DNA of 64,000 nucleotides from Anthoceros angustus (taxonomy: Eukaryota > Streptophyta > Anthocerotopsida > Anthocerotales > Anthocerotaceae), in NCBI GenBank assembly GCA_010909165.1, contig VJWM01000011.1:1364001-1428000 (forward strand), in the 5' to 3' direction. The notes beneath the pieces were generated by a model. That model saw nothing but the letters and a program-made list of their open reading frames with translations, searched no databases and was not told the DNA's origin. Below are positions 54,650 to 64,000 of the stretch, one piece after another (the stretch's first letter is position 1; every line of letters starts with the position of its first letter). The position numbers and the translations under genes are program-made.

Positions 54650-56250
54650 GGGTTAGGATACATACATAGGCGGGTTAGGTTGGGGTATGGGAGTATATAG
54701 GAAGGCTGGCGTCCAAGGCGGCGAGTATCCGAGTACCATCTTGGCGCTCCGTGTGCTCTTGCCTTGAGTGCTCGAGGCGGGTGAGTTCACCGTCTGCGAT
54801 TAATTGGTAGAGGGATGTGTTTTGAGCTCGGTAGCGAGCTCCAACACGCTTGATGGGTGCGGACGGGGTCGGACTGAGCTCGAGGAGGTGCTCGCGGGTG
54901 ATTTCTCGGTGCGAGACTAACCTTGGAGGCTGCTTTGGAGCGGAGGTGGGGATGCAGTGCGAAGCCACTTCTCCATGAGCGTGAAGCGGTAGGAGGATTA
55001 GGGCGCTTGGGGTGACACTGCGGAGAAGCCATCCTTGGAGGCTGGAGCGGATGGGGATGCAGTGAAGCCACTTCTCCATGAGCGTGGAAGCGGTAGGAGG
55101 ATTAGGAGGCGCTTGGGGTGACTCTTGGGCGGAAGCCATCCTTGGATCTTCTTTGGAGCAAGTGGGGTTGCGGTACAAGCTACTTCTCCATGAGCGTGAA
55201 GCCGGTAGGAAGGGCAGGCTGGTGTGAATACATCAGCGTGTTGGTGTTGTGACTACTATGGGAATGGATAAGGGAGAAGGGTCGTGTTACAGCGTGTGTG
55301 TTGAGGTGGAGTTGTGGCGGAGAGTTGAGGGCTGAGGGGCGCTAGTCGTGGGGCGAAGGGCGTCGTTAAACTGTTCGGTAATCTTGGAAATCCGGCGGGG
55401 TTTGTGGGAAGGTCCAGGTGGCTGTGCTGGTCGGAGTTCGGAGGGCACACACTTAATGTGGGCCGGACCCAACTGATGAAGTCCGATTCAGCGATAAAGT
55501 AGAGCTCGAGGGAATAAGCACGAGACCATTCCCTTGAGCGGACTCCTTCCTACAACGACCGGTTATGCTTGGTGGCCGTCAAAAGTCGCGCCACAATCGT
55601 CCCAGGCACATAGCTGACTAATTAGCTTCTCTTATCTAGTAGGATTACTTTAAGTACACACTTTGATCTGAAGTAAAGGGCCATCTTTGCCTCAAACCCT
55701 ATCCATCTTATTGCACGAACCCTTGCCCACGCCTTCATTGTCATTCATTACGGGTTAATAATGGAGTTCCAATGAGCGCTAGTGGTTACATTCATTCTGC
55801 GTTAATAACGGGGTTCCAATGAGCGCCTAGTGGTTCTGATGTCCGTCATCAAGGAAAGATTGAAAGAAGATATTTTTAAGTATATGTATTATATTTATTC
55901 TTAGATAACGTATTTTAAAAATAATAATATAATTTTAAATAAATTTAAAATTATCAATTATTTAAATAACCTTAAAAGACATCATCGATGAATTTTTACT
56001 TTTTGCTATATATGTATGACTTTGCCTACTTTTGATGATTTGTTGTTTGTTTGTTTTCTCTTGATCTACCAAATATGGTGATCTCATGGGTCAAACAAAG
56101 TTTTATGTTGATTACAATTCTTTGTTGTATTACATTGTATAACAACTTAGATTCTTTGATTGAGTTAAAACAAGGTTTCTCGGTGCAGTTTTTACATTGG
56201 AAAGATATGGTTTTATTATATATGCTTGAGTATAGCATCACATGTAAAGA
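54650..56250. other. Mirror of 42250-43930; no gene recognised
   Basis: Pro/Ser-rich frames (54675-55178 minus) and AT-rich DNA as in the left arm. Small indels distinguish the arms, for example CGCCCAAGAGTCACC here (complement of about 55120) against CGCCAAGAGTCACC at 43447, which moves the start of the long frame. Confidence 0.5.
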
Positions 56251-56555
56251 TTTTGTATGGTGATCATTGACTAGTTTTCTTCATGATTGAGTTGAAATAG
56301 GAACCAAGCAAGCAACAAATGATGTCACTTCTAAGTTTGAAGACAAGCGAGCGTATTCTTCTTGTTTGGATCTCGAGAATAGGCATGAAGATATTTAAGG
56401 CACCAATCTCAAGCGCTCTTTTCTTGTTTGAGCTTGAGAACACGCATCATGACTTTTTGCAAAGCGGAAATGGTAATTAGTCGTGTTTTCTCTATAGACA
56501 CAACAAAGCTTTATCATTCCATTCTAATAACATTGGAACTTTTTATTGGTTGCAG

Positions 56556-56953
56556 ACATCCCAAAGGTGGATCCCATTTGTTTGGATGCAGGCGTTCTAA
56601 CACATGAAGCACAAAAAAATGAAACATCAAATCAAGTGAGATACGTGGTCGAGTTCTATAATGCTTCACCAAAAAGGAAGGATTGCCAGTATTGTGCTCC
56701 CAAGATACGTGTGAATTGCTCAGACTTTTTCATGGGTCTACATATTACATCTCAGAAGTTTATTGATCTTCGAAAGAGCATATGTGATAATGGATTAGTC
56801 TTAATGCCTCGACACTCATTGCAATATCAGTACTACACTAACGGAGAATCACCTGATGTTGTCAAACTTTTGAGTTTGGATCCATCTCCCATAGGATCAA
56901 ACTGTACAATTGCAACCGCAGGTGATTATAGTCCTGTCCCTAGTCCAGCATAG
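56556..56953 (+). CDS. TPD1-like secreted Cys-rich protein, last exon (right copy, open)
   Basis: A splice acceptor (TTGGTTGCAG, ending 56555) opens a frame to TAG 56953 with 132 codons. It shows a spaced cysteine pattern (VDPICLDAG, KDCQYCAPKIRVNC, SICDNG) with YVVEFYN before it and SLQYQYYT after it. The order C, (Y)xVE(F/I)xN, C..C, V.C..F, F..L...C..NG, and (L/V).(F/Y).Y is that of TPD1-like proteins, small ligands known from anther and tapetum signalling. The match is by eye, so the family is tentative. Upstream exon(s), including a signal peptide, are not identified; AT-rich intron-like DNA lies before it. The left-arm copy (41690-42240) is frame-broken. Confidence 0.4.
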
Positions 56954-57059
56954 AATGGAACTATATATTTTTTTGTTATTTTTATGATATAAAATCATTA
57001 TAATATTTTTGATATATAAAGATGATTTTATATACATAAATACCTAGAGGTTCTCTTTT

Positions 57060-57508
57060 CCCGCCCAGCACGGCTGCACCCAGGATCCGCTCGCCAAAAG
57101 GAGGAGGAGCTGTGGTCGCCATCGCCATCGCCCCCACCCGCATCCGATGCCTCTTGACGCCCAAGAAAGTGCAAGTGCACCACTTCTCATGCCTCTGTCG
57201 ACGCTCAAGGAGTAGGCTCTGGGCTCAGCCAATGCAGCTTTAATGGACCAGCTGCAGCTGCGGGACGTGCTTGTGACTCGAGGACTAAAGCGGCATATAC
57301 GACCAGTCACAGTGAACTGCCACACTCCAAACTCGCTTTTGGTGTCCGAGACATCCTCATCCTCATCCTCACCCTCATGCATGTGGTGTCATGCATTTCC
57401 TGTCTTGTTGCATTTCCTGTGTTGCTGCATTTCCTGTCTTGTTGCATTTCCTACCTTTCTGGAACTTTTCCTTCCGTTTATCTTATGTTGCTCTCACGCT
57501 GCATGTTG
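57060..57508 (-). pseudogene. Dirigent N-terminus and promoter fragment
   Basis: Direct-orientation copy of about 33119-33585 (closer to 62355-62815). It encodes, on the minus strand, the start of the dirigent protein (MRVGAMAMATTA) and about 330 bp of upstream DNA including the TGCATTTCCTG repeats. It is cut after residue about 30 at the joint with inverted X sequence (57051-57059). A GAG triplet-type indel (AGGAGGAGCTG for AGGAGGAGAGCTG) adds a frame shift. Confidence 0.9.
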
Positions 57509-60463
57509 CTCTATCTGTAAACAAGAAACTGTCACTACGGACAAGGTGAACAAAAGGGAAGAATTGAGAGATCCGAAGGATGATAACAATGAACAAAGAT
57601 GGTAAAGGCCGACTTACCTTTCCAAACGGCTCAAAGAGAGTTTGCAAAAATTCCTCATTGACGTTGTTCGGAAGGTTACCCACAAACGCTGTTTTCACCT
57701 GCACAAGTTCTCCACAATGATTTCAACGGCCTAATATGATTGTATTTTTTTACTAAAATCAACAAGTGAATATTTAGCCTTCAAATACCTTAGCCATTTC
57801 ATCAGGATCCGGTTCAGGCTCATTCTCAGCCCAGTCGATCGCAGGTCGCCATTTTCCTCAAGCATGAAATCAGGTCTGCTGGCTACTCGATACGCACGTG
57901 CTGCAGCCTGTGATGGAATTTCCATTGTGACCAGATCAAAAGGAAGGATGCCAGATTTCGACTTTGATCAAGCCTGATATCCCCGATGGTGACTTGATAC
58001 AACTTGAATAGAAGTACCAGATCATACAGTGGAGGAGATGACTCAAGACACATGACCGATCAGCTCAAAAGATCAGCGGAAGAGCATACCAATTAAGAGG
58101 CCTAGCAACAATGGTTCTTTCAAACTGACCTTCACGTTTTCCAGGCCCTAAACTTGAATGAGGATGGCCAGTGGCGTGATCTGAAGTTTAATGTGGTGAG
58201 GGTGTTGGCTTGTTTTCTCGTTTAAGAAAAGAAGCCAAGTCACACATCCATCAGTCTGAAAACCCCATCATCCCAATGGGTCTCAGGGAGTAAAGCCTTC
58301 CAGCTCATTCAACATAGACGCAAAGGTCAGGAAGTCAGGAATCAGGGATGAATTAGAGGTTCATGGTCCTGTACTACAGTGGATCATCACCAGTGACACT
58401 GGATGCATCGCATTGTGTCTTACCATGTCAATGTTACGACCTTGCAATCACCATGACTGAACTACACACCACCAAGGATATTTTGTACCGAGGAATGAGA
58501 GAAATATATTAGTGCTCTACGACCTAGATTAAGAAACTGCATTTGAGGGAATTGATTTTGGTAGAATTGATGAAGACCATGGAATGAATAGACGGAACAT
58601 TGACCATGCATAGGGATTGCTGCAGCCTTGAAAGCTATGAGGAGCATAGCCATGCACAGTGTGTTGCCATGCACTGCCCAATGCCAACGCCAAATGGGTG
58701 ACCCAATCAGTACACAAATTTGCAAGACAAGCCACTCTTAGTGCACTCCAACCTCTCCCAGAACAGCCAACGAGAAGGCTGCTGCCTGGGTACACAATCA
58801 GTCAGGAAATTGAACATACAAGAATTGCACATCAGGCATCTACTGCCACAAGTGCTAACCAGGGCATATTAGCGAAAGGAGGTTGGTTTGTCACCTACAG
58901 CATGGCTAGAAATGCACAAAGGCAAAGCCTCGATTTTGTCGTTTCTTGTTAGTGGGTGACTCCCTGTGCTTGGTGGCATAGCCAATTCGACTGACTGCAC
59001 ATCTTGGAATGCCTGTAGCATGTGCAACATCAAAGATTAAAAACTGGAGTTATCAACATTCAAACATTCAAACTGTGCGGAGAAAGTGATCAGACAATCC
59101 AGACAAATCCTCACCTGCCTCACCATCTGGTCAACCTCCACAGTTCCCCACTCTGCATGCCCAGCAGCAAATCACATCATGGCTAACGCCCATGCGTGTA
59201 CACATAGAGGATTCACAACAAACGGACTGGCTGGATCGGAAACATCCAAGTACCAGCATGAACATACCTTTACGTAGATTTCAAGAAAAAGGGTATCTTG
59301 ATCGGTGGATGGAGTGACTCCAATCTTCTTCCCTTGCAGCTTCATCAGCCAAGCAAACCTTCGTCAGAAAGAATAGATATGCCAGCAGCCTTTTCGTGAT
59401 TCAGTTGACAAGCCAGACAGATCAGAAAACGTTTCCATCAAGTTGAAGAGGCAGAGCAGCAGAAATGACGACTACATACCGTGGTTCCATTTTCTCTTTC
59501 TGAGCCTTCAGGGCGGCTTCTTGTTGTAAACCGCACAAAACAGTACCCTACTAAACGACATCCAGGATCAGCGAACCCTACAATGATTTGTCACCAATTG
59601 TCTGCGTGGACTCTTTCCAGCAACTTGTTTGGGAAGCAGAAGTAGAGTTTCCTCACCTTCGGAGATCCAGAATGATCTTTCATAATCCGAATCTCAGCCA
59701 CCTCTCCACACTTCGAAAAAGCTACAGAACAACTTACGTAACAGTCAGGACAACGACACTCAAACCAGTCGTATACACACCCTTTCGGCTGATCACTGAA
59801 CGGTTGGAAGGTTGCCCAAAACTTTCAATCACCTCAGCGATGACCTCCTCTGTCACATTACGCTGGAGTCCCCAACGAAAACCTCTGATCCTCGGACCCT
59901 TGGTTCTCCTCCTGCATTCGTGCAAGAACACATTTTCAACCCCTGAGTAAGAGCTTTCGTACCAAACTCAAAGTTCCTGCAAATCGCAGCTGACCAAAAT
60001 GATTGCCAGAAGCTCCATTCTCCCCAACCATCTCGTTGGACTGCGCCAGATACAACAACCATCAGACCGTGCCCACCAACTTGGCGCTTGCCAGTTAGCT
60101 GGAGCAAACAAATCCTGACTCACACGAAAATGCTACACTTGGACCACCCGCATTTCCGAAAAGACAAAAGAAAAACATAGCTTCTCGTGTACCCGACAAT
60201 GAGAGCTGCCGGCACGACGAGAGCAATGCGCTACTGTTCCCGGCAAGCTGCCCAGTAGTACTAAAAGCCTCTCAGCTTTGTGGGCTCCCGCGCAGAGTCT
60301 CACCTGGGCAGCCATAGCCGAGGAGTGATACGCGTCTCGTGTGGGCAAATGTTGTGGGCCGTCGAAGTGGTCTGTGGGACAGGCGCCGCCGGATGATTGG
60401 AAGGGAGGATTTCGGGACCAGAATGTGGAAGTCTGTGTGTGCAGTCAGTATCTGTAGTGAAGC
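57508..60463 (-). pseudogene. hnRNP R/Q-like gene, inverted 5' part
   Basis: Mirror copy of 36420-39390: 5' region, RRM1, RRM2 and the first RRM3 exon (VKTAFVGNLPNNVNEEFLQ, about 57700-57620). It stops 12 bases before the next RRM3 exon of the left copy would be complete (joint at 57508-57518), so it is truncated. It carries the same one-base frame shifts as the left copy at the RRM1 GGGG run and in MLEENGDLRSTG. One local difference is TTCTCCGCACAGTTTG against a small deletion near 59082. Confidence 0.85.
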
Positions 60464-61250
60464 TGTGTTGCCCACACACTGGCACATGACTGTACGCACA
60501 CAAATGTGACAGAATCGGGTAGCGATCCCTTCTCCTTGCATACAACTGTGAACACTAAGGGCTTCTTGGCCCATGCCCTGCTGGGAGTACCCTGCAATCA
60601 TAGCATTTCACGTCACCACATCCTTCTGCACAAGACCGACAAAGACTCTTCGTGTTTCTTCTAAGCTGCGACACTTTGCATACAGGTTCGCCAACCCGCT
60701 GCCTACAAACGCATTGGCTTGGTGTCCTCGTTCTGTGACTTGTGCGTGGACCTGCTTCCCCATCTCCAAAGCCGGAGTGCCCACACTGGCACATGCCTGT
60801 AGGAGGCAGAGGAATGTCACAGCATTGGGTACCGCCCTGTAAAGAGAAAGGGCTTCCTGACCCCTGCCCTGCTGGGAATACCCTGCAATTAGAGCAGTCC
60901 ATGTCACCACATCTTTCTGCCCAAGTCTGTCAGACATGTCCACGAAGCAGCTAGAGACAAACAAATCAAGCTGAGCGCCCTGCTGCCCAGCTTTCAAGTC
61001 AGACCCCCTTGCACAAGCCTGCCTGCTTGTCTTGTCCGTGTTTCACATGCGCAGAAATTATGGAATGCCACAAGAAGGCACCTGGTTCGGCAACCATGGT
61101 GACCTACCACAAGGAGGCATCTGGTTCGGCAACCATGGTGAACACATCCATTGCGTCCTGCAACGTGCCATGCGAGGCGACTCATGGACGTGGCGACCCA
61201 GAACAAGAATTCTTCGCCACATTCCATCGTGCTCGGTGATGTCGGTGCCC
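60463..61250 (-). pseudogene. PPR Y N-terminal part, second direct copy
   Basis: Copy of 31225-32010: minus frames 60997-60608 give LDLFVSSCFVDMSDRLGQKD, ALSLYRAVPNAVTF and ANLYAKCRSLEETRRVF. The LVLGRHVH and AEPDAFLW-type N-terminal traces lie at 61060-61230. One run difference (CCTGCCCTGC against CCTGCCTGC) restores AGYSQQGRGQEALSLYR, which is interrupted in the first copy. Confidence 0.85.
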
Positions 61251-61509
61251 TGATTGTCGTTCTGAAGGAAAACGAGGAGTGTGGAGAAGATTTGTTGGCA
61301 GGGTACGACCCGCAAGGGCTGCTCACCTGGCAGCTGAGTTCGGTGGGAGTGGAGTGAGCAGGAGTGAGCAGAGCATGCTGACATTCTACGGGCCTGGCCA
61401 ATGCGGAAGAATGTCGTCTAAAACTAAAGCAACATGACTTGAAAGCGTGACAAATGCCACGAGAGTCACATTCGCCCTAGGCTCTAGGTATAGCTCTCAT
61501 CCAGATCCT

Positions 61510-61735
61510 AATACAAGGAGATTCAAGCCTTCATTCCTCCTACAAGGACATTCAAGCCAGCATTCCTCCGCCAAGGAGATTCAAGCCAGCATTCCTCCTA
61601 CAAGGAGATTCAAGCCAGCATTCCTCCTACAAAGAGATCCAAGTTATCATTCCTCCTACAAGGAAATTCAAGCCAGCAGGCCAGCATTCCTCCGCCAAGG
61701 AGATCCAAGCCAGCATTCCTCCTACTGCTCTGAAG
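61510..61735 (+). repeat. 29-bp minisatellite, second copy
   Basis: Counterpart of 32285-32500; same units with one variant change. Confidence 0.9.
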
Positions 61736-61872
61736 CACCGGGCAGGCAGACGCTTCAACCTCCACCAAGGAGTACAACCTACAACCGGTGCGTCACTCAG
61801 AAGTGCAAGAGCTCAGCTCAGAGTTAGTCAGCACATCACTGACGACATGACATGGAGGCAGCCAGCCGACAT

Positions 61873-62445
61873 TCAGGATCCATAACCACCGTAATAGACG
61901 GAATTAGTGAAGTTAAAGACGGCGGTGTAGTTGACAATCTTGACGACGGAAAAGCGAGCCCAGCCTCGGGCGAGCCTGAAGTCCCCGGTGCCTCCGACGA
62001 TGGCGATCTCCCGCACCTTGGTACGGGTGTAGTCGTGGCCGCGGTACGAGAGAGTACTGTCCGAGGTGAATCCGCTCTTTTTGTTGAAGATGGCGGTGAA
62101 GACGAACTCCAAAGCGGGGGCGCCCACCAGGCCGTCCCACACGTAAAGGCCCTTGGCCTTGCCAATAGTCGTGGAACTGGGGTCGGGGCCCTGCGTCAAT
62201 GGGTCGTCCATCACCACCATGCCGCCCACGAGCGGCTTCCCTTTCGAGGGAAAGGTTTCGGGGATGCCTTGCAAGGGAGGCACCGCGAAAAAGGCAGTAG
62301 CATTAGGCGCCAGGAGATCGTCGTGCATGAAGTAACTGAATTCCACGAAATTCTCTTTTCCCGCCCAGCACGGCTGCACCCAGGATCCGCTCGCCAAAAG
62401 GAGGAGGAGAGCTGTGGTCGCCATCGCCATCGCCCCCACCCGCAT
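61873..62445 (-). CDS. DIR: Dirigent protein, intact, single exon
   Basis: Dirigent proteins act outside the cell and steer the stereochemistry of coupling of phenoxy radicals, for lignans and related phenolics. The frame is open from ATG 62445 (190 codons; an upstream in-frame ATG at 62508 adds 21 residues). Residues 1-28 form a signal peptide with an ALLLLL core. Then come FSYFMHDD, VVMDDPLTQGPDPSSTTIGK, GLYVWDG, EFVFTAIFN, STLSYRG and VREIAIVGGTGDFRLARGW, all the family landmarks in order, ending in NFTNSVYYGGYGS. N-glycosylation sites NAT, NYT and NFT are present. No intron, as usual for the family. A divergent PPR gene starts about 1 kb away. The 353-codon frame on the other strand is a shadow. 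Confidence 0.93.
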   Translation of the reverse strand: MRVGAMAMATTALLLLLASGSWVQPCWAGKENFVEFSYFMHDDLLAPNATAFFAVPPLQGIPETFPSKGKPLVGGMVVMDDPLTQGPDPSSTTIGKAKGLYVWDGLVGAPALEFVFTAIFNKKSGFTSDSTLSYRGHDYTRTKVREIAIVGGTGDFRLARGWARFSVVKIVNYTAVFNFTNSVYYGGYGS

Positions 62446-62509
62446 CCGATGCCTCTTGACGCCCAAGAAAGTGCAAGTGCACCTTCTCATGCCTCTGTCG
62501 ACGCTCAAG

Positions 62510-63481
62510 GAGTAGGCTCTCTGGGCTCAGCCAATGCAGCTTTAATGGACCAGCTGCAGCTGCGGGACGTGCTTGTGACTCGAGGACTAAAGCGGCATAT
62601 ACGACCAGTCACAGTGAACTGCCACACTCCAAACTCGCTTTTGGTGTCCGAGACATCCTCATCCCTCATCCTCACCCTCATGCATGTGGTGTCATGCATT
62701 TCCTGTCTTGTTGCATTTCCTGTGTTGCTGCATTTCCTGTCTTGTTGCATTTCCTACCTTTCTGGAACTTTTCCCTTCCGTTTATGTCTTATGTTGCTCT
62801 CACGCTGCATGTTGCTCTATCTGTTGACCATGTATGTTATGTTGCTCTGTTCACCATGGTCTGTATTGTTTTCTGGCTTTGTTGCAAGCAGGTCGGGCCA
62901 TGGAGGAAGCTGATTGGGGATGCAGCTGCTCTAGTCCTAGTCCCACCCCAACGTCTTCTGGAAAGCGAGGGAGTTCACCGCCAAGCCTAGTGCCTGGTGA
63001 TGAGATGAGCCCATGTTCGGGAAATCCTCGTACTGGACACAAGCTGTGTTCACGAAGCCTTCCCTGTATGTGACTGCCACCTGCGAAGTCGTCCAACTTG
63101 GTATGTGGAACCCTTTCTTCATCAGGTGACTCGAAGTCAACCATGAGCATGGGTGGAAGGAGGTTGCAGGTGCCAATGCTACATTCTCCCAGTGCAGCTG
63201 ACGGTCCAGGTGCAGGTGGCGATGTCCAGATGAGGTGCAGGTGCCAATGCCACTTTCTGCGGGTGCAGTCCAGCCTCGCTATTCTGCAGCAATTTCCCAT
63301 GGCCAGGTCCTGAGCACAGCTTAACTGCCCGCTGTCCAGCAGCTTTGTAGGCACTGCCATTCACCATCCAGGTCAGTCCACCAACCCTGGCCTGGCTGCT
63401 GTGAAGGCTGTGCGCGTAGCGAGGACGCGTTTGTGAGCAGCCTAGTCTTGTCCATGCACCTCCGACAGCGGTCCCTGGACG
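62510..63481. promoter_or_regulatory. Intergenic region, second copy
   Basis: Counterpart of 33280-34251 with the TGCATTTCCTG repeats (62697-62760) and the PPR-upstream block (62891-63481). Confidence 0.6.
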
Positions 63482-64000
63482 ATGGCCACAGCGAAGGCTC
63501 AAGCTTCTTTTCTTCTCTTTGCACGTCATTGGCTTTCAGGCGGGACCCAGCAAATTCCTGCGTGCACAGGGATTCAGCGAGGAGCTCCTGCTAACCTCAT
63601 CTTAGGGAGTCGACCCCTGGCAAGCAAAGCCTCCAGGTGCAGCAGTGTAAGGAGCCCAGCACTTCCTCTTCTGAGAAAGTGTGTGGGTAGGGACGGGTTT
63701 TCCAGCGATGGGCGTTGCCAGGAGCAGGAGCACTTGTGGCAACAATTTTCTCTGGACCCTACCATGTGGTGGGACGACAGACGAGATAAGAAGAGCTCCC
63801 GTTCTCCTGACTTCCGGCGAAAGGGGTCCAGCGAGGTGCTGTGCTTAAGCCAGCTTGGGTTGATGAGCAGCTCATTTCCTTGGATATGCAGATGGGCCAT
63901 GGTGCCAGTGTGAGGAGCCCAGCACTTCCACATCCGATCGGCCCATGCTGCCAGTGGAAGGAGCTCAGCACTTCCACATCCGATGGGCCATGGTGCCTCT
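63482..64000 (+). CDS. PDF-module N-terminus of a PPR-DYW:KP-type gene (runs off the window)
   Basis: ATG 63482, like 10936 and 34252: MATAKAQASFLLFARHW, then DPTMWWDDRRDKKSSRSPDF at about 63755-63815. The frame stops at 63913 because a FKPAW-type segment is lost near 63847 (CTTAAGCCAGC against CTTAAACAACATG...AAGCCAGC at 11300). The same change is in the 34252 copy. The PPR part lies beyond the window. Confidence 0.7.

Larger units (their letters stand above)
49436..60463 (-). repeat. Right arm of the inverted repeat, mosaic with sequence Y
   Basis: A 69-bp spacer (49367-49435) separates the arms. 49436-51020 follows sequence Y (30363-31975) in direct orientation with short X-like patches. 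51020-57055 is X inverted. 57060-57508 is dirigent upstream sequence in direct orientation. 57508-60463 is X inverted. Beyond 60463 direct Y sequence resumes. Confidence 0.9.

Noticed and set aside
61852-62913. 353-codon plus-strand frame
   Set aside because: Runs antisense through the dirigent gene and its promoter; the dirigent frame has all family motifs, this one none. The first dirigent copy does not keep it open.

Overview
The window is nuclear DNA of a land plant. Genes are split by short GT-AG introns (77 to 124 nt in the best two), and degenerate Ty1/copia, Ty3/gypsy, non-LTR and MITE elements are dense. The recognisable families are GH3 amido synthetase, dirigent protein, an hnRNP R/Q-like RRM protein and PPR-DYW proteins. 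The PPR C-termini carry a KPA box instead of the PG box and end in GRP instead of DYW. That is the DYW:KP class, which is tied to U-to-C organelle RNA editing and known from hornworts, ferns and some lycophytes. A fern, an Isoetes-like lycophyte or a hornwort is therefore the best guess; I cannot name the species.

Left part (1-28 kb). Two copia fragments and two GH3 scraps are followed by a small gene with four 12-residue repeats, minisatellites, and a copia element that carries a spliced gene in antisense between pol and its LTR. Next come a retroelement 3' end with a zinc-knuckle/nuclease-like tail and two tandem, frame-broken PPR-DYW:KP genes (10.9-15.6 kb). A GH3 pseudogene hit by a MITE and a kinase pseudogene interrupted by a second retroelement copy (9-bp target duplication) follow. 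Two intact genes then face away from each other: GH3 (22.5-24.7 kb, minus) and a secreted lipocalin with an inserted helical domain (25.4-26.8 kb, plus).

Right part (28-64 kb). Three minus-strand PPR blocks, dirigent genes, an hnRNP R/Q-like gene, a TPD1-like gene, a gypsy remnant and more PPR genes are arranged as a giant rearranged repeat. Sequence X (36.4-49.4 kb) reappears inverted at 51.0-57.05 and 57.5-60.46 kb. Pieces of sequence Y (30.3-34.8 kb) reappear in direct orientation at about 49.4-51.0, 57.06-57.5 and 60.46-64 kb. Every switch lies on 9 to 66 bp shared by both partners. This is either serial template switching or an assembly artefact. Many copies differ only by single-base homopolymer indels, so part of the apparent pseudogenisation may be sequencing error.

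Most unusual biology. At least two PPR subfamilies carry, upstream of the repeats, a WWDNR...PDF...WV..QL module like the PDF motif of organellar single-stranded DNA-binding (OSB) proteins. In the 10.9 kb gene this module shares one uninterrupted frame with the PPR tract, so a PDF-PPR-DYW:KP architecture is proposed.
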